Positions 8,988 through 17,531 of a stretch of 64,000 bases of DNA are shown here, one piece after another. The stretch's first letter is position 1. Every line of letters starts with the position of its first letter. The notes below the pieces were generated by a model. The model saw only the letters and a program-made list of their open reading frames with translations. It made no database searches and was not told the origin of the DNA. This DNA is from Rhodococcus_G sp042879035 (GTDB lineage Bacteria; Actinomycetota; Actinomycetes; Mycobacteriales; Mycobacteriaceae), in NCBI RefSeq assembly GCF_042879035.1, contig NZ_JBIAOU010000009.1:131518-195517 (forward strand), written 5' to 3'. The position numbers were made by a program, and so were the translations under genes.

Positions 8988-9683
8988 ATGGTCCGACGTA
9001 GCTACGACCAGTTCTGTGGTCTCTCGCGTGCCCTCGACGTGGTGGGCGAACGATGGACGCTGCTGGTCGTCCGCGAACTCATGTCCGGCCCGAAGCGGTA
9101 CTCGGACCTCGCGGACGCACTACGAGGCATCGGGACCAGCCTGTTGGCGGCGCGTCTGAAACAGCTGGAGAGCGATGGCATCGTGGCGCGCCGCTATCTG
9201 CGACCGCCGGCTGCGTCGACGGTCTACGAACTGACCGAAGTCGGGCAGGAACTCGCGACCGCACTCGTTCCGTTGGCCCTCTGGGGAGCTCGTCACCAGA
9301 CCTGTGACGGACGGGCGCCGTCGGAGAGATTCCAGGCGGAGTGGGCGCTGCAGTTCCTCGTCCGCATGCTCGACCCGGAGCGACTGGTCGACCTGGATGC
9401 GTCGTACGAGTTCCGGATCGACGGCAGCGTTGCGCGCCTGTCGATCGCCGACGGGGCCGCCCAGGTGCAGGGTGGTCAGACCGGTGAGGTCGCGGATGCG
9501 ACGATCACCACCGACGCGTCGACGATGGCCGCGATAGCGGGAAGCCGCATCGGTGTCCTGGCCGCTCTCGAGGACGGTCTGGTCGAGGTCGACGGAGACG
9601 CGGATTCCCTGGCCCGGTTGCTGAAAGTCCTGGAGGCATACCTCGATCGCGACCACGGACCGGTCGCGGCCTCCTCGACGTAG
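8988..9683 (+). CDS. HxlR-type winged-helix regulator with SCP2-like domain
   Basis: About 231 residues. The first 100 or so form an HxlR winged helix (DVVGERWTLLVVRELMSGPKRYSDL, the classical HxlR opening). Residues about 120-220 look like a sterol-carrier-protein-2-like ligand domain, with alternating strands and the ATITTDASTMAAIAGS segment. This fusion is known in actinomycetes and suggests a regulator that senses a lipid-like ligand. The ATG at 8988 is favoured by GGTAGGG upstream; a GTG at 8982 is two codons earlier. The AT-rich gap before it (8903-8981) holds the divergent promoters of this gene and the Usp gene. Confidence 0.87.
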   Translation: MVRRSYDQFCGLSRALDVVGERWTLLVVRELMSGPKRYSDLADALRGIGTSLLAARLKQLESDGIVARRYLRPPAASTVYELTEVGQELATALVPLALWGARHQTCDGRAPSERFQAEWALQFLVRMLDPERLVDLDASYEFRIDGSVARLSIADGAAQVQGGQTGEVADATITTDASTMAAIAGSRIGVLAALEDGLVEVDGDADSLARLLKVLEAYLDRDHGPVAASST

Positions 9684-9697
9684 GCGGCTCTCGCGTA

Positions 9698-10954
9698 CTA
9701 CTGCCCGACGCGCTCCGGACGGGAGACGCTGAAAACCCTCGCGCACCGCAGTGCGACCTCGAGTTCGACGCGTCGGGTCTCGATCGGGTGCCCGAGTGCG
9801 CTCTCGATCTGCTCGAGGCGGTATCGAATCGTGTTGCGGTGCACCCGCAATCGCCTCGACGCCCCTTCCACACTGCACCCGGTCGCGAGGTAGCCGTGCA
9901 GCGTGTCGAGCAACTTCGGCTCCGCCACGAGTCGTCCCAGTTCGCGACCGACGAAGTCGTTCATCGCGGGGGCGTCCCGACTGCACAGGTACTCGATCTC
10001 GACGTCGCGGAACTCCACCACCGCCCCCCGGATCGTCGACAGGCGCGCGACGGATTGTGCGGCGATGGCCTGCTGATGGGTGTGGCGGAACCCGGCGATG
10101 CCCGGCATCGGTGTCCCGACCGCGACGACCACACCCGAGCGGGCGAGTTCGCTGCGGGAAAGTCCGGAGCCCGTCGTGTTCTCGTCCGGAATGCCCGTGC
10201 TCCGGACCCATCCCCACACCGTGTCGCCCGAGTCCGCGACGATGAGCGACCGGGCGATGTTGTCGGCGCCGGCGAACCGCTTCGCCAGCGAGAGGATGTC
10301 GGGGTCGGCGCCGCCCGGGGCGGTGGTGTGGCCGGGGTCGCGCCACACGACGAATCCGCGGTGGAACTCGTTGAGCCGGTAGCCCATTCGTTGTTCGGCT
10401 CGTCCGATGTCGGTTTCGCTCCCGCACAGGACCGAGCGAACCGCGCGTTCCCGTGTCAGGCTCTGTCCGGGGTCGCCCACGCCGTCCGTCCGCCCGAAGG
10501 CCGCCGACAGGGTTTCCGCCGTGGACCCCGCCCAGTCGGCCGTGAAGGACGCCACATGGAGCAGCAGATGCTGCGGGACGTCGGTCAGCCGCAGGGCCAG
10601 CGCGTCGACGAGGCCGTGCACCGTGGCGTGCTGACCCGCTCGACAGATTCGAAGCAACACCGGCAGGCCCATGTTCCTCGCCACCAGCAGCTCGACGAAG
10701 TCGTACACGGGGTCCGGGAGGGTCTGCGGCGTCAGTCCGGTGACGAGGCCGGGCAGCATCGCCTGCGCCAGCGCGCGGGTGCAGGCGTCGAGGGCCCGGC
10801 GCAGATCCATCGTGTCCAGTTCGGGTACGCACTCGACTATGTACGCGCTGGCCGACGAGGCCAGCGCAGCCAACTGGTCGTCACTGCGCACGACGTCGTG
10901 GAGCAGCGTGTTGAGCCGCTCGGCTGTCTCGAGTTCGGAGTACCGCTCCGACAT
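9698..10954 (-). CDS. PucR/CdaR-family transcriptional regulator
   Basis: A 418-residue regulator. The C-terminal helix-turn-helix is of the PucR type: LLDTLHGYLATGCSVEGASRR, then HRNTIRYRLEQIE, at about residues 350-395. The N-terminal two thirds match the GGDEF-like/RsbT-type sensory region of CdaR-like activators and have no membrane segment. The ATG at 10954 with a G-rich upstream stretch is preferred over an ATG 14 codons earlier. It is divergent from the old-yellow-enzyme gene with 147 bp between, so it probably controls that gene in response to a substrate. Confidence 0.88.
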   Translation of the reverse strand: MSERYSELETAERLNTLLHDVVRSDDQLAALASSASAYIVECVPELDTMDLRRALDACTRALAQAMLPGLVTGLTPQTLPDPVYDFVELLVARNMGLPVLLRICRAGQHATVHGLVDALALRLTDVPQHLLLHVASFTADWAGSTAETLSAAFGRTDGVGDPGQSLTRERAVRSVLCGSETDIGRAEQRMGYRLNEFHRGFVVWRDPGHTTAPGGADPDILSLAKRFAGADNIARSLIVADSGDTVWGWVRSTGIPDENTTGSGLSRSELARSGVVVAVGTPMPGIAGFRHTHQQAIAAQSVARLSTIRGAVVEFRDVEIEYLCSRDAPAMNDFVGRELGRLVAEPKLLDTLHGYLATGCSVEGASRRLRVHRNTIRYRLEQIESALGHPIETRRVELEVALRCARVFSVSRPERVGQ

Positions 10955-11101
10955 GTGTGCCCCCCGCACCGTTACGACCGCAGTCCCGCGAAGCATAGTC
11001 GCAGGCGCGGAAGGAGGTTTTCTCCCGCTGAGTGGCCGTTACGGTCCCACTGGTAACGGAATGGTCCTAGGCTCGGTCCACCCGAAACCGGAGGACGTGA
11101 C

Positions 11102-12277
11102 GTGACCCATCCTGACGTGCTGGCACCGGCCAAGCTCGGCCCGATCACCCTGCGCAACCGCATCATCAAGTCGGCGACGTTCGAGGGCCGGACGCCGAAC
11201 GCCCTGGTCACCGACGACCTCATCGAGTTCCATCGCCGGCCGTCCGCCGGAGGCGTCGGCATGACGACCGTCGCGTACTGCGCGGTCGCTCCCGAGGGGC
11301 GGACCGAGTACGGCCAGCTGTGGATGAGACCGGAGGTCGTTCCGGGCCTGCGCCGACTCACCGACGCCGTTCACGCCGAGGGCGCAGCCGCATCCGCGCA
11401 GATCGGGCACGCCGGGCCCGTCGCCAACGCCAAGTCGAACGGTCTGACCGCCCTGGCCCCGTCGGCCTCGTTCAACCCGATGAGCATGAAGGTCACCAGG
11501 GCGGCGACGATCGACGACATCGCGCGGATCACCGCGGCGCACGCCGACGCGGCCCGGATCGCGATCGAGGGGGGCTTCGACGCCGTCGAGATCCACTTCG
11601 GACACAACTACTTCGCCAGCTCGTTCCTGAGCCCGAAGCTCAACCACCGCAAGGATTCCTACGGCGGATCGCTGGAGAACCGGGCCAGGATGGTGCGCGA
11701 GACGGCGTTGGCCGTGCGCGAGGCCGTCGGCGACCGGATCGCGGTCCTGGCGAAGCTGAACATGGACGACGGCGTGCCCGGCGGATTCTGGATCGACGAG
11801 GCCATCGCGGTGGCGCGGTGGCTCGAGGCGGACGGCGGTCTCGACGCGCTCGAGCTGACGATGGGCAGCTCGCTGCTCAACCCGATGTACCTGTTCCGTG
11901 GGGACGCCCCGGTGCACGAGTTCGCCGAGGCCATGACGCAGCCCGTGGTCAAACTGGGCGTGAAGATGGTCGGCAGGCAGTTCATCCGTGCCTATCCCTA
12001 CGAACCGCTGTTCATGCTCGAGCAGGCCCGCCAGATCCGTGCGGCGGTCACGATGCCGCTGGTGCTGCTCGGCGGCGTCACCGACAAGGCGGGCATGGAC
12101 ACCGCGATGGCGGAGGGCTTCGAGTTCGTCGCGATGGCCCGGGCCCTGCTTCGCGAGCCGGACCTGGTCAACCGGATCGCCGCCGACGAGCGCGCCCGGT
12201 CGCTGTGCATCCACTGCAACAAGTGCATGCCGACGATCTTCTCCGGCGCCCGCTGCGTCCTCGTCGACCGCGGATAG
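11102..12277 (+). CDS. NADH:flavin oxidoreductase (old yellow enzyme family)
   Basis: A 391-residue FMN barrel enzyme. The active-site phrase EIHFGHNYFASSFLSP (near 160-175) carries the histidine-asparagine region that binds the substrate carbonyl, followed by the conserved KDSYGGSLENR. The last residues show C-x2-C-x2-C (CIHCNKC), resembling the iron-sulfur site of 2,4-dienoyl-CoA reductases. However, the protein stops there and lacks the C-terminal NADPH/FAD domain of that class. The GTG at 11102 has GGAGG upstream. The likely role is reduction of an activated C=C bond, under control of the divergent PucR-type regulator. Confidence 0.88.
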   Translation: MTHPDVLAPAKLGPITLRNRIIKSATFEGRTPNALVTDDLIEFHRRPSAGGVGMTTVAYCAVAPEGRTEYGQLWMRPEVVPGLRRLTDAVHAEGAAASAQIGHAGPVANAKSNGLTALAPSASFNPMSMKVTRAATIDDIARITAAHADAARIAIEGGFDAVEIHFGHNYFASSFLSPKLNHRKDSYGGSLENRARMVRETALAVREAVGDRIAVLAKLNMDDGVPGGFWIDEAIAVARWLEADGGLDALELTMGSSLLNPMYLFRGDAPVHEFAEAMTQPVVKLGVKMVGRQFIRAYPYEPLFMLEQARQIRAAVTMPLVLLGGVTDKAGMDTAMAEGFEFVAMARALLREPDLVNRIAADERARSLCIHCNKCMPTIFSGARCVLVDRG

Positions 12278-12288
12278 CGTCCGCCCGG

Positions 12289-12966
12289 TCAGCGTGCGAT
12301 CGGGCGCAGGACGATCTCGGTGGGGTGAGCGTCCCGCGGTGTCTCGACCGCCTGCCGCACGGCGGCGGCGACGGTCTGCGGGGTGAGGAACCGGTCGGGG
12401 TCGTACTCGCCGCCCTCGGTGGCGACGATGGCGCGCTGCATGTCGGTCGCGATGCGGCCGGGATGGATCGAGGTGACGCGCAGCGCCGGCTCCTCCAGGC
12501 GCAGCGCGTCACCGAACGCGCGCAGGGCGAACTTGCTCGCCGCGTAGGCGCCCCAGCCGGCGTTGGCCCGCAGCCCGGCCCCCGAATTGATCAGCACCAC
12601 ATGTCCGTTGGCCGCACGCAGCGCCGGCAGCAGCACCCGGGTGAGTTCGGCGACCGCGATCACGTTGACCTCCAGCGCCCGGCGCCAGACGTCGACGGAG
12701 GTGTCCGCGACGGTGCCCAGATCGGCGACGCCGGCGTTGTGCACCAGTACGTCGAGCCGGTCGATGCCGGCCGCGGCCACGCCGACGGCACGGTGATCGG
12801 TGAGCTCGACCGGCCAGCCCCGGGCGCCGGGCAGTTCGGCGAGGATCGGGTCGAGCGCCGCGGCGTCGCGTGCCCCGAGGATCAGGTCGTGGCCGGGTGC
12901 GAGCTCGCGGGCGACGGCGGCGCCGAGACCGCGGCTCGCGCCGGTGATCAGTGCTGTGGGACGCAT
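12289..12966 (-). CDS. Short-chain dehydrogenase/reductase
   Basis: A 225-residue classical SDR. The cofactor loop TGASRGLG is at 8-15, the NAG motif (HNAGVAD) near 80, and the catalytic serine and Y-x-x-x-K (YAASK) near 130-150. NAD(P)(H) specificity is not obvious. The start at 12966 places the Rossmann loop at the very N-terminus, as usual, and rejects a long unstructured extension. It converges on the oxidoreductase gene with only 11 bp between, where a short hairpin (GCGGA/TCCGC, 12270-12284) overlaps the oxidoreductase stop. Substrate unknown. Confidence 0.88.
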   Translation of the reverse strand: MRPTALITGASRGLGAAVARELAPGHDLILGARDAAALDPILAELPGARGWPVELTDHRAVGVAAAGIDRLDVLVHNAGVADLGTVADTSVDVWRRALEVNVIAVAELTRVLLPALRAANGHVVLINSGAGLRANAGWGAYAASKFALRAFGDALRLEEPALRVTSIHPGRIATDMQRAIVATEGGEYDPDRFLTPQTVAAAVRQAVETPRDAHPTEIVLRPIAR

Positions 12967-13349
12967 GGTCTCGACGCTAGGGCATGTTCTCGGCCGAGCA
13001 GAATCGAGCGACACGGCCCGGCTGCGGCGCGCGGTGCTGGTGTGCGGCGCCGCGATCCATAGACTGGGTGTGCGGTGAGGCGTGCAGCACCCGCCCGCGT
13101 CCCCGTCGACGCCGAGGAGTGCCGTGGACGAGCAGCAGATCGCCACCTGTGTGGCAGTCGGTGGGGGCATCGTTGCGGTGCGCCGAGCCTCCGACCAGGC
13201 GCGACGCGCTCCGCCGTCCCGCCGATGGGTACGGAAGGTACAACGTCAGCTACATTCTGGTTACGAGACTGGTGCCGTGCCGGCGCCACGGTCGGGGCAG
13301 CTTCTCGAGGAGCTTCACGTGCCGGGCGATCAGGAAGGAAGTCGCGAAC
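12967..13349. other. Intergenic region, no gene supported
   Basis: 383 bp between the SDR start and the small hypothetical gene. It must hold the SDR promoter on the left. A forward open frame with a GAGGAG-like site starts with GTG at 13123 but loses actinobacterial codon bias after about 25 codons and runs into the next gene in another frame. I do not call it. Confidence 0.5.
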
Positions 13350-13640
13350 ATGGGATCTGCCAAGGAAGCGAAAGGGTCCGACGCGCAGTCGGGTGGAACG
13401 TCGGCGGAGAAACCGCTTGCCATCGGTGACGTCGTGGTGACCAGCGTCGATCCGGCCTCCGGGGAGGGGAAGCCCACGGAGCAGTCGGGCGTCATCGTCG
13501 ACGACTTCGCCGGGAGCCTCGCCAAGGACGAGGCCGACTACGGCCGGGACTGGGCGCTCGCCAAGCGCTGGGCGATCAAGCTCGACGACGGTCGGCTGGT
13601 GTTCCGCAGCTCCGAGGACGTCGCCCGCCCCGCCGGCTGA
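13350..13640 (+). CDS. Small conserved-type hypothetical protein
   Basis: A 96-residue hydrophilic protein. The first 20 residues are charged and probably disordered. The rest reads as a compact beta-rich domain (IGDVVVTSV, GVIVDDF, WAIKLDDGRLVF), consistent with a small barrel such as a KOW/TUDOR-like fold, but no family can be named. The ATG at 13350 has AGGAAGGA upstream. It lies 68 bp before the glucosylglycerate hydrolase gene on the same strand and might share its transcript. Confidence 0.6.
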   Translation: MGSAKEAKGSDAQSGGTSAEKPLAIGDVVVTSVDPASGEGKPTEQSGVIVDDFAGSLAKDEADYGRDWALAKRWAIKLDDGRLVFRSSEDVARPAG

Positions 13641-13708
13641 GACCGCGACGGAGGAAGATCGCACACCCCGGCGGGCGAAGCGGCCCGCCGGGTCGCACAC
13701 TTGTGGGC

Positions 13709-15046
13709 ATGTCGGACCCCGGATTCATCCCCACTCAGCTCGCGGCGCGCGCCGCCTACCTGCTGCGGGGCAACGACCTGGGCACGATGACCAGCGCCGC
13801 GCCCCGCCTGTACCCGCACATGTGGAGCTGGGACGCCGCGTTCGTCGCGGTCGGACTGGCACCGCTGAGCGTCGAGCGCGCCGTCGTCGAACTCGACACC
13901 CTGCTGTCCGCGCAGTGGTCGAACGGGATGATCCCGCACATCGTGTTCGCGAATGGGGTCGACGGCTACTTTCCCGGGCCGGACCGGTGGGCCTGCGGCG
14001 CGCTGGCGTCCGCGGCGCCGTCCGGACCGCAGACCTCGGGTATCACCCAGCCTCCGGTGCACGCCATCGCCGTGCAGCGAATTCTCGACCACTCCCGCCG
14101 CCACGGCCGCACCACCCGCGCGGTCGCCGAGGAGTTCCTCGACCGACGCTGGCCGGACCTGATGCGCTGGCACCGCTGGATCGCACACGCACGGGATCCC
14201 AAGGAGTCGGGTCGCGTGACGCTCTACCACGGGTGGGAGTCCGGGATGGACAACTCGCCCCGCTGGGACGGCCCGTACGCCAACGTCGTTCCCGGCGCCG
14301 TACCCAGCTACCTGCGCGAGGACACCGCCGTCGTGCCCGACCCGACGCAGCGGCCGACCGACGCCGAGTACGACCGCTACCTGTGGCTGCTCGAGGAGAT
14401 GAAGCAGGTCCGCTACGACGACACCAGCCTGGTGACCGCGATGAGTTTCGCGGTCGAGGACGTGTTCGTCAGCGCCATCTTCTCGCTGGCCTGCGACGTG
14501 CTCGCGACGATCGGAGAGGAGTACTCCGCCCCGCGTTCGGACGTCCGCGACCTGCACCTGTGGGCGGCGCGGTTCCGGGAGGGAGTGGCGGCGACCACCG
14601 ACCCGCGGTCCGGCGCGGCCCGCGACTTCGATCTGCGGTCGGGTAGGTGGATCGGCACCGACACCCTCGCGATGTTCGCGCCGCTGCTGTGCGGTGGCCT
14701 GCCCCGCGACGTCGAGCGGACGCTGGTGCGGACGTTCGAGGGTCCCCGGTTCTGCGGCCACCCCGATCTGCGGTACGGCGTGCCGCCGTCGACCTCGCCG
14801 GTGTCGGGAGACTTCCGTCCCCGCGAGTACTGGCGCGGTCCCGTGTGGCCGGTGATGACGTGGTTGTTCTCCTGGGCGTTCGCCCGCCGCGGGTGGGCCG
14901 AGCGGGCCCGCCACCTGCGTGCCGAGGGCCTGCGTCAGGCGAGCGACGGCAGCTTCGCGGAGTACTACGAACCCTTCACCGGCCGACCCCTCGGCAGCAT
15001 GCAGCAGTCGTGGACCGCGGCCGCCGTGCTGGACTGGCTGGGTTGA
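13709..15046 (+). CDS. ggh: Glucosylglycerate hydrolase (GH63)
   Basis: A 445-residue (alpha/alpha)6-barrel glycosidase. It closely resembles the mycobacterial glucosylglycerate hydrolase from the start (TQLAARAAYLLRGNDLGTM) to the end (SMQQSWTAAAVLDWLG). It hydrolyses the compatible solute glucosylglycerate to glucose and glycerate, and in mycobacteria it works during recovery from nitrogen starvation. The expected acid is in GWESGMDNSPRWD (near 180) and the expected base in SFAEYYEPFTG (near 420). The ATG at 13709 matches the family start; a GTG lies two codons earlier. A cytosolic enzyme without a signal peptide. Confidence 0.9.
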   Translation: MSDPGFIPTQLAARAAYLLRGNDLGTMTSAAPRLYPHMWSWDAAFVAVGLAPLSVERAVVELDTLLSAQWSNGMIPHIVFANGVDGYFPGPDRWACGALASAAPSGPQTSGITQPPVHAIAVQRILDHSRRHGRTTRAVAEEFLDRRWPDLMRWHRWIAHARDPKESGRVTLYHGWESGMDNSPRWDGPYANVVPGAVPSYLREDTAVVPDPTQRPTDAEYDRYLWLLEEMKQVRYDDTSLVTAMSFAVEDVFVSAIFSLACDVLATIGEEYSAPRSDVRDLHLWAARFREGVAATTDPRSGAARDFDLRSGRWIGTDTLAMFAPLLCGGLPRDVERTLVRTFEGPRFCGHPDLRYGVPPSTSPVSGDFRPREYWRGPVWPVMTWLFSWAFARRGWAERARHLRAEGLRQASDGSFAEYYEPFTGRPLGSMQQSWTAAAVLDWLG

Positions 15047-15154
15047 CACCGCAGGTCGACACCGGTCCGGCGCAGGGTGACGGCGAACCGAACTGTCGGT
15101 AACGATCCCGGGGAACCGCTGCAGTGCGCTGCGGTGTCGGTTTAGTCTCGGGCA

Positions 15155-15892
15155 ATGACGTCGCTACGCCGTGGTCGTATCCGAAATGTCACCCGCGTCC
15201 TGCCCCTCGTGGTGGCTGGGGCGCTGGCCCTGGCTCCGGGGCTCGCGGCGGCCGCTCCGGTGAAGGGTCCGGATGTCGCATCCTGGCAACATCCCGGCGG
15301 CGCCGGGATCGACTGGTTCGCGGTCCGCGCGGCCGGTTACCAGTTCGCGATGGTCAAGGCCACGGAGGGCCTGAACTACGTCAACCCGTATTTCGTGCAG
15401 GACGGCATCGGGATGCGCGCGGCCGGCGTCATCCGCGGCGCCTACCACTACGCCGACGTCCGGCAGTCGCCGGAGGCGCAGGCCGCGTTCTTCGCGTCCA
15501 CCTCGTTCCCCGTGGCCAGCGGGGGTCTGCCGCCGGTCCTCGACCTCGAGCAGACGTACGGGTTGTCGCCCGCCGCGATGATCGACTGGACGCGGCGATA
15601 CCTGAACTCGGTGCAGGCCATCACCGGCGTCCAGCCGATCATCTACACGTATCCGAACTTCTGGCGCACCGCGATGGGCAACACCACCGAGTTCTCCAAC
15701 TACCCGCTGTGGATCGCCGACTACAACGGCGGCAGCGCGCCCGGCCCGCTGCCCGGCGGCTGGTCGCACTGGACGTTCTGGCAGTACACGGATTCCGGGC
15801 GGATCCCCGGCGTCACCGCGGCGATCGACCTGAACGTCTACGGCGGCGGCCTCGGCGACATCAACCGGTTCGCGAATCCGCTCGGGTCGTAG
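15155..15892 (+). CDS. Secreted GH25 lysozyme
   Basis: A 245-residue exported muramidase. A signal peptide (basic RRGRIRN, hydrophobic core 13-33, AAAA-P cleavage region) precedes a GH25 domain. Typical GH25 residues are visible: DVASWQ at the first strand, KATEG, the YHYA strand, the catalytic DLE triplet near 130 and the closing WQYTDSG. It cleaves the MurNAc-GlcNAc bond of peptidoglycan, in cell-wall turnover or killing of neighbours. It is monocistronic by spacing: 108 bp from the upstream gene and followed by a palindromic repeat at 15908. No c-di-AMP riboswitch is seen before it. Confidence 0.9.
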   Translation: MTSLRRGRIRNVTRVLPLVVAGALALAPGLAAAAPVKGPDVASWQHPGGAGIDWFAVRAAGYQFAMVKATEGLNYVNPYFVQDGIGMRAAGVIRGAYHYADVRQSPEAQAAFFASTSFPVASGGLPPVLDLEQTYGLSPAAMIDWTRRYLNSVQAITGVQPIIYTYPNFWRTAMGNTTEFSNYPLWIADYNGGSAPGPLPGGWSHWTFWQYTDSGRIPGVTAAIDLNVYGGGLGDINRFANPLGS

Positions 15893-15907
15893 GGGGCGGC
15901 TCCGCCG

Positions 15908-15953
15908 CAGTGGTGCACTTTCGGACGCGTCGACATCCGAAACTGCACCACTG
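15908..15953. repeat. 46-bp palindromic repeat, copy 1
   Basis: Two 18-nt arms beginning CAGTGGTGCA pair at 17 of 18 positions around a 10-nt loop. It starts 15 bp after the lysozyme stop. Its arms contain TTTCGGA/TCCGAAA where copy 3 has AAACGGA/TCCGTAT. Confidence 0.8.
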
Positions 15954-15990
15954 CGCGAAGCGCCCGATCTTTCTCGGCGAGGAGGCCACC

Positions 15991-16761
15991 GTGCCCGAAT
16001 CCGTGCGATCCGATTCCGTGGACGGGATCACGACGATCACGATCGACCGCCCCGAACGCCGCAACGCCGTCGACGGGCCGACGGCACGCCACCTGCGGGC
16101 CGCGTTCGAGGCGTTCGAAGCGGATGACGCCCAGCGGGTCGCGGTGTTGTGGGGAGCCGGCGGCAACTTCTGCGCGGGCGCGGACCTCTCGGCGGTCGGT
16201 GATCCCGCACGGCGCAACGACCTCGAGCCGGACGGGGGCCGCGATGCGCCGATGGGACCGACACGAATGATGTTGCGCAAGCCGCTCATCGCCGCAGTCA
16301 GCGGCTACGCCGTGGCCGGTGGTCTCGAACTCGCCCTGCTCGCCGACCTGCGGGTCGCGGAGCAGTCCGCGACGTTCGGCGTCTTCTGCCGCCGGTGGGG
16401 CGTCCCGCTCATCGACGGCGGCACCGTCCGCCTGCCGCGCATCGTCGGACAGGGTCGCGCTCTGGACATGATCCTCACCGGCCGCGCCGTCGACGCCGCG
16501 GAGGCGCTGTCGATGGGGCTGGCCAACCGGGTGGTCCCGGATGGTCACGCCCTCGAGGCGGCGCAGCAGCTGGCCCGCGAGATCGCCGCCTTCCCCCAGG
16601 CGTGCCTGCTCACCGACCGCAACTCCGCCTACCGGGCGCTGGATCTTCCTCTGGCGGAGGCACTCCGGGCCGAAGGGGTCGACGGGGTCCCCGTCGTGTA
16701 CGCGGAGGGCGTCGACGGTGCCGCCCGCTTCGCGGGCGGAGCCGGACGGCACGGAGCCTAG
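15991..16761 (+). CDS. Enoyl-CoA hydratase/isomerase family protein
   Basis: A 256-residue crotonase-fold protein. The CoA-binding/oxyanion loops are clear: GGNFCAGADLSAVG near 50-65 and AAVSGYAVAGGLELAL near 100-115. In the second loop region the usual catalytic glutamates of true hydratases are not fully conserved (RRWGVPLIDGG near 137), so the reaction could be hydration, isomerisation or another crotonase reaction. The GTG at 15991 has GAGGAGG upstream; the frame runs further upstream through the lysozyme gene but is not used. The end overlaps the convergent ABC ATPase gene by 4 bp. Confidence 0.85.
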   Translation: MPESVRSDSVDGITTITIDRPERRNAVDGPTARHLRAAFEAFEADDAQRVAVLWGAGGNFCAGADLSAVGDPARRNDLEPDGGRDAPMGPTRMMLRKPLIAAVSGYAVAGGLELALLADLRVAEQSATFGVFCRRWGVPLIDGGTVRLPRIVGQGRALDMILTGRAVDAAEALSMGLANRVVPDGHALEAAQQLAREIAAFPQACLLTDRNSAYRALDLPLAEALRAEGVDGVPVVYAEGVDGAARFAGGAGRHGA

Positions 16762-17528
16762 AGCACCTCGGACAGGAAGGCCTGCAGCCGGTCGGTCTGC
16801 GGGTCGTCGAACAGCGCCTCCGGCTCGCCGGTCTCGACGACCACGCCGCCATCCATGAACAGCACCGTGTCGGAAACGCTTCTCGCGAAGCCCATCTCGT
16901 GGGTGACGACGATCATCGACATGCCGCCGGATGCGAGGTCCGCCATCAGCGCGAGCACGCCCTTGACCAACTCGGGGTCCAGTGCCGACGTGGCCTCGTC
17001 GAAGAACATGATCTCCGGCTTCATCGCCAGTGCCCGCGCGATCGCCACCCGCTGCTGCTGCCCACCGGACAGGTTGCCCGGCCGCGAATCCGCCTTCGCC
17101 CGCAGTCCGACCTGGTCGAGATGGTCGAGCGCGAGTTCGCGGGCCGCGTCCTTGGACAGCCCGCGCAGTTTCCGGGGCCCGAGTGCGACGTTGTCGGCGA
17201 CCGTCCGGTGCGGGAACAGGTTGAACTGCTGGAACACCATGCCGATCCGCTGCCGCAGCCGGTCGGGGTTGTCGCCGAGCACGGAACGCCCGTCGAGCAG
17301 GATGTCGCCGGCGTCGGGTTCGTACAGCCGGTTGAGCACCCGCAACAGCGTCGACTTGCCCGACCCCGACGGCCCGATCACCGACGTGGTGGTACCCGCG
17401 TCGACCTGGATGTCGACGCCCCGCAGAATCTTGTTGCGCCCGAACGCCAGGTGCAGTCCGGTGCCGGTGAGCGATCCGGACTTCGGTGACTCGGACTTCG
17501 GTGACTCGGGGTTGGGCGGCTCGGTCAC
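16758..17528 (-). CDS. Polar amino-acid ABC transporter ATPase (GlnQ type)
   Basis: A 256-residue ABC ATPase. Walker A GPSGSGKST near 52, Q-loop FQQFNLFPH near 97, signature LSGGQQQR near 152, Walker B MFFDEAT near 173 and the switch histidine in VTHEM near 207 are all present. FQQFNLFPH is typical of the polar amino-acid uptake (PAAT) subfamily. The extra N-terminus has a short tandem repeat (PKSE/PKSG). It begins 3 bp after the fused binding-protein/permease gene, forming a compact two-gene importer. Confidence 0.93.
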   Translation of the reverse strand: MTEPPNPESPKSESPKSGSLTGTGLHLAFGRNKILRGVDIQVDAGTTTSVIGPSGSGKSTLLRVLNRLYEPDAGDILLDGRSVLGDNPDRLRQRIGMVFQQFNLFPHRTVADNVALGPRKLRGLSKDAARELALDHLDQVGLRAKADSRPGNLSGGQQQRVAIARALAMKPEIMFFDEATSALDPELVKGVLALMADLASGGMSMIVVTHEMGFARSVSDTVLFMDGGVVVETGEPEALFDDPQTDRLQAFLSEVL

Positions 17529-17531
17529 GGG

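Noticed and set aside
13123..13429. Forward open frame beginning GTG GAC GAG with a GAGGAG-like site, between the SDR and the small hypothetical gene
   Set aside because: Codon bias fades after about 25 codons and the frame runs deep into the better-supported gene at 13350.
15047..15154. c-di-AMP (ydaO-type) riboswitch before the secreted lysozyme
   Set aside because: The 108-bp gap is too short and no fitting helices were seen.
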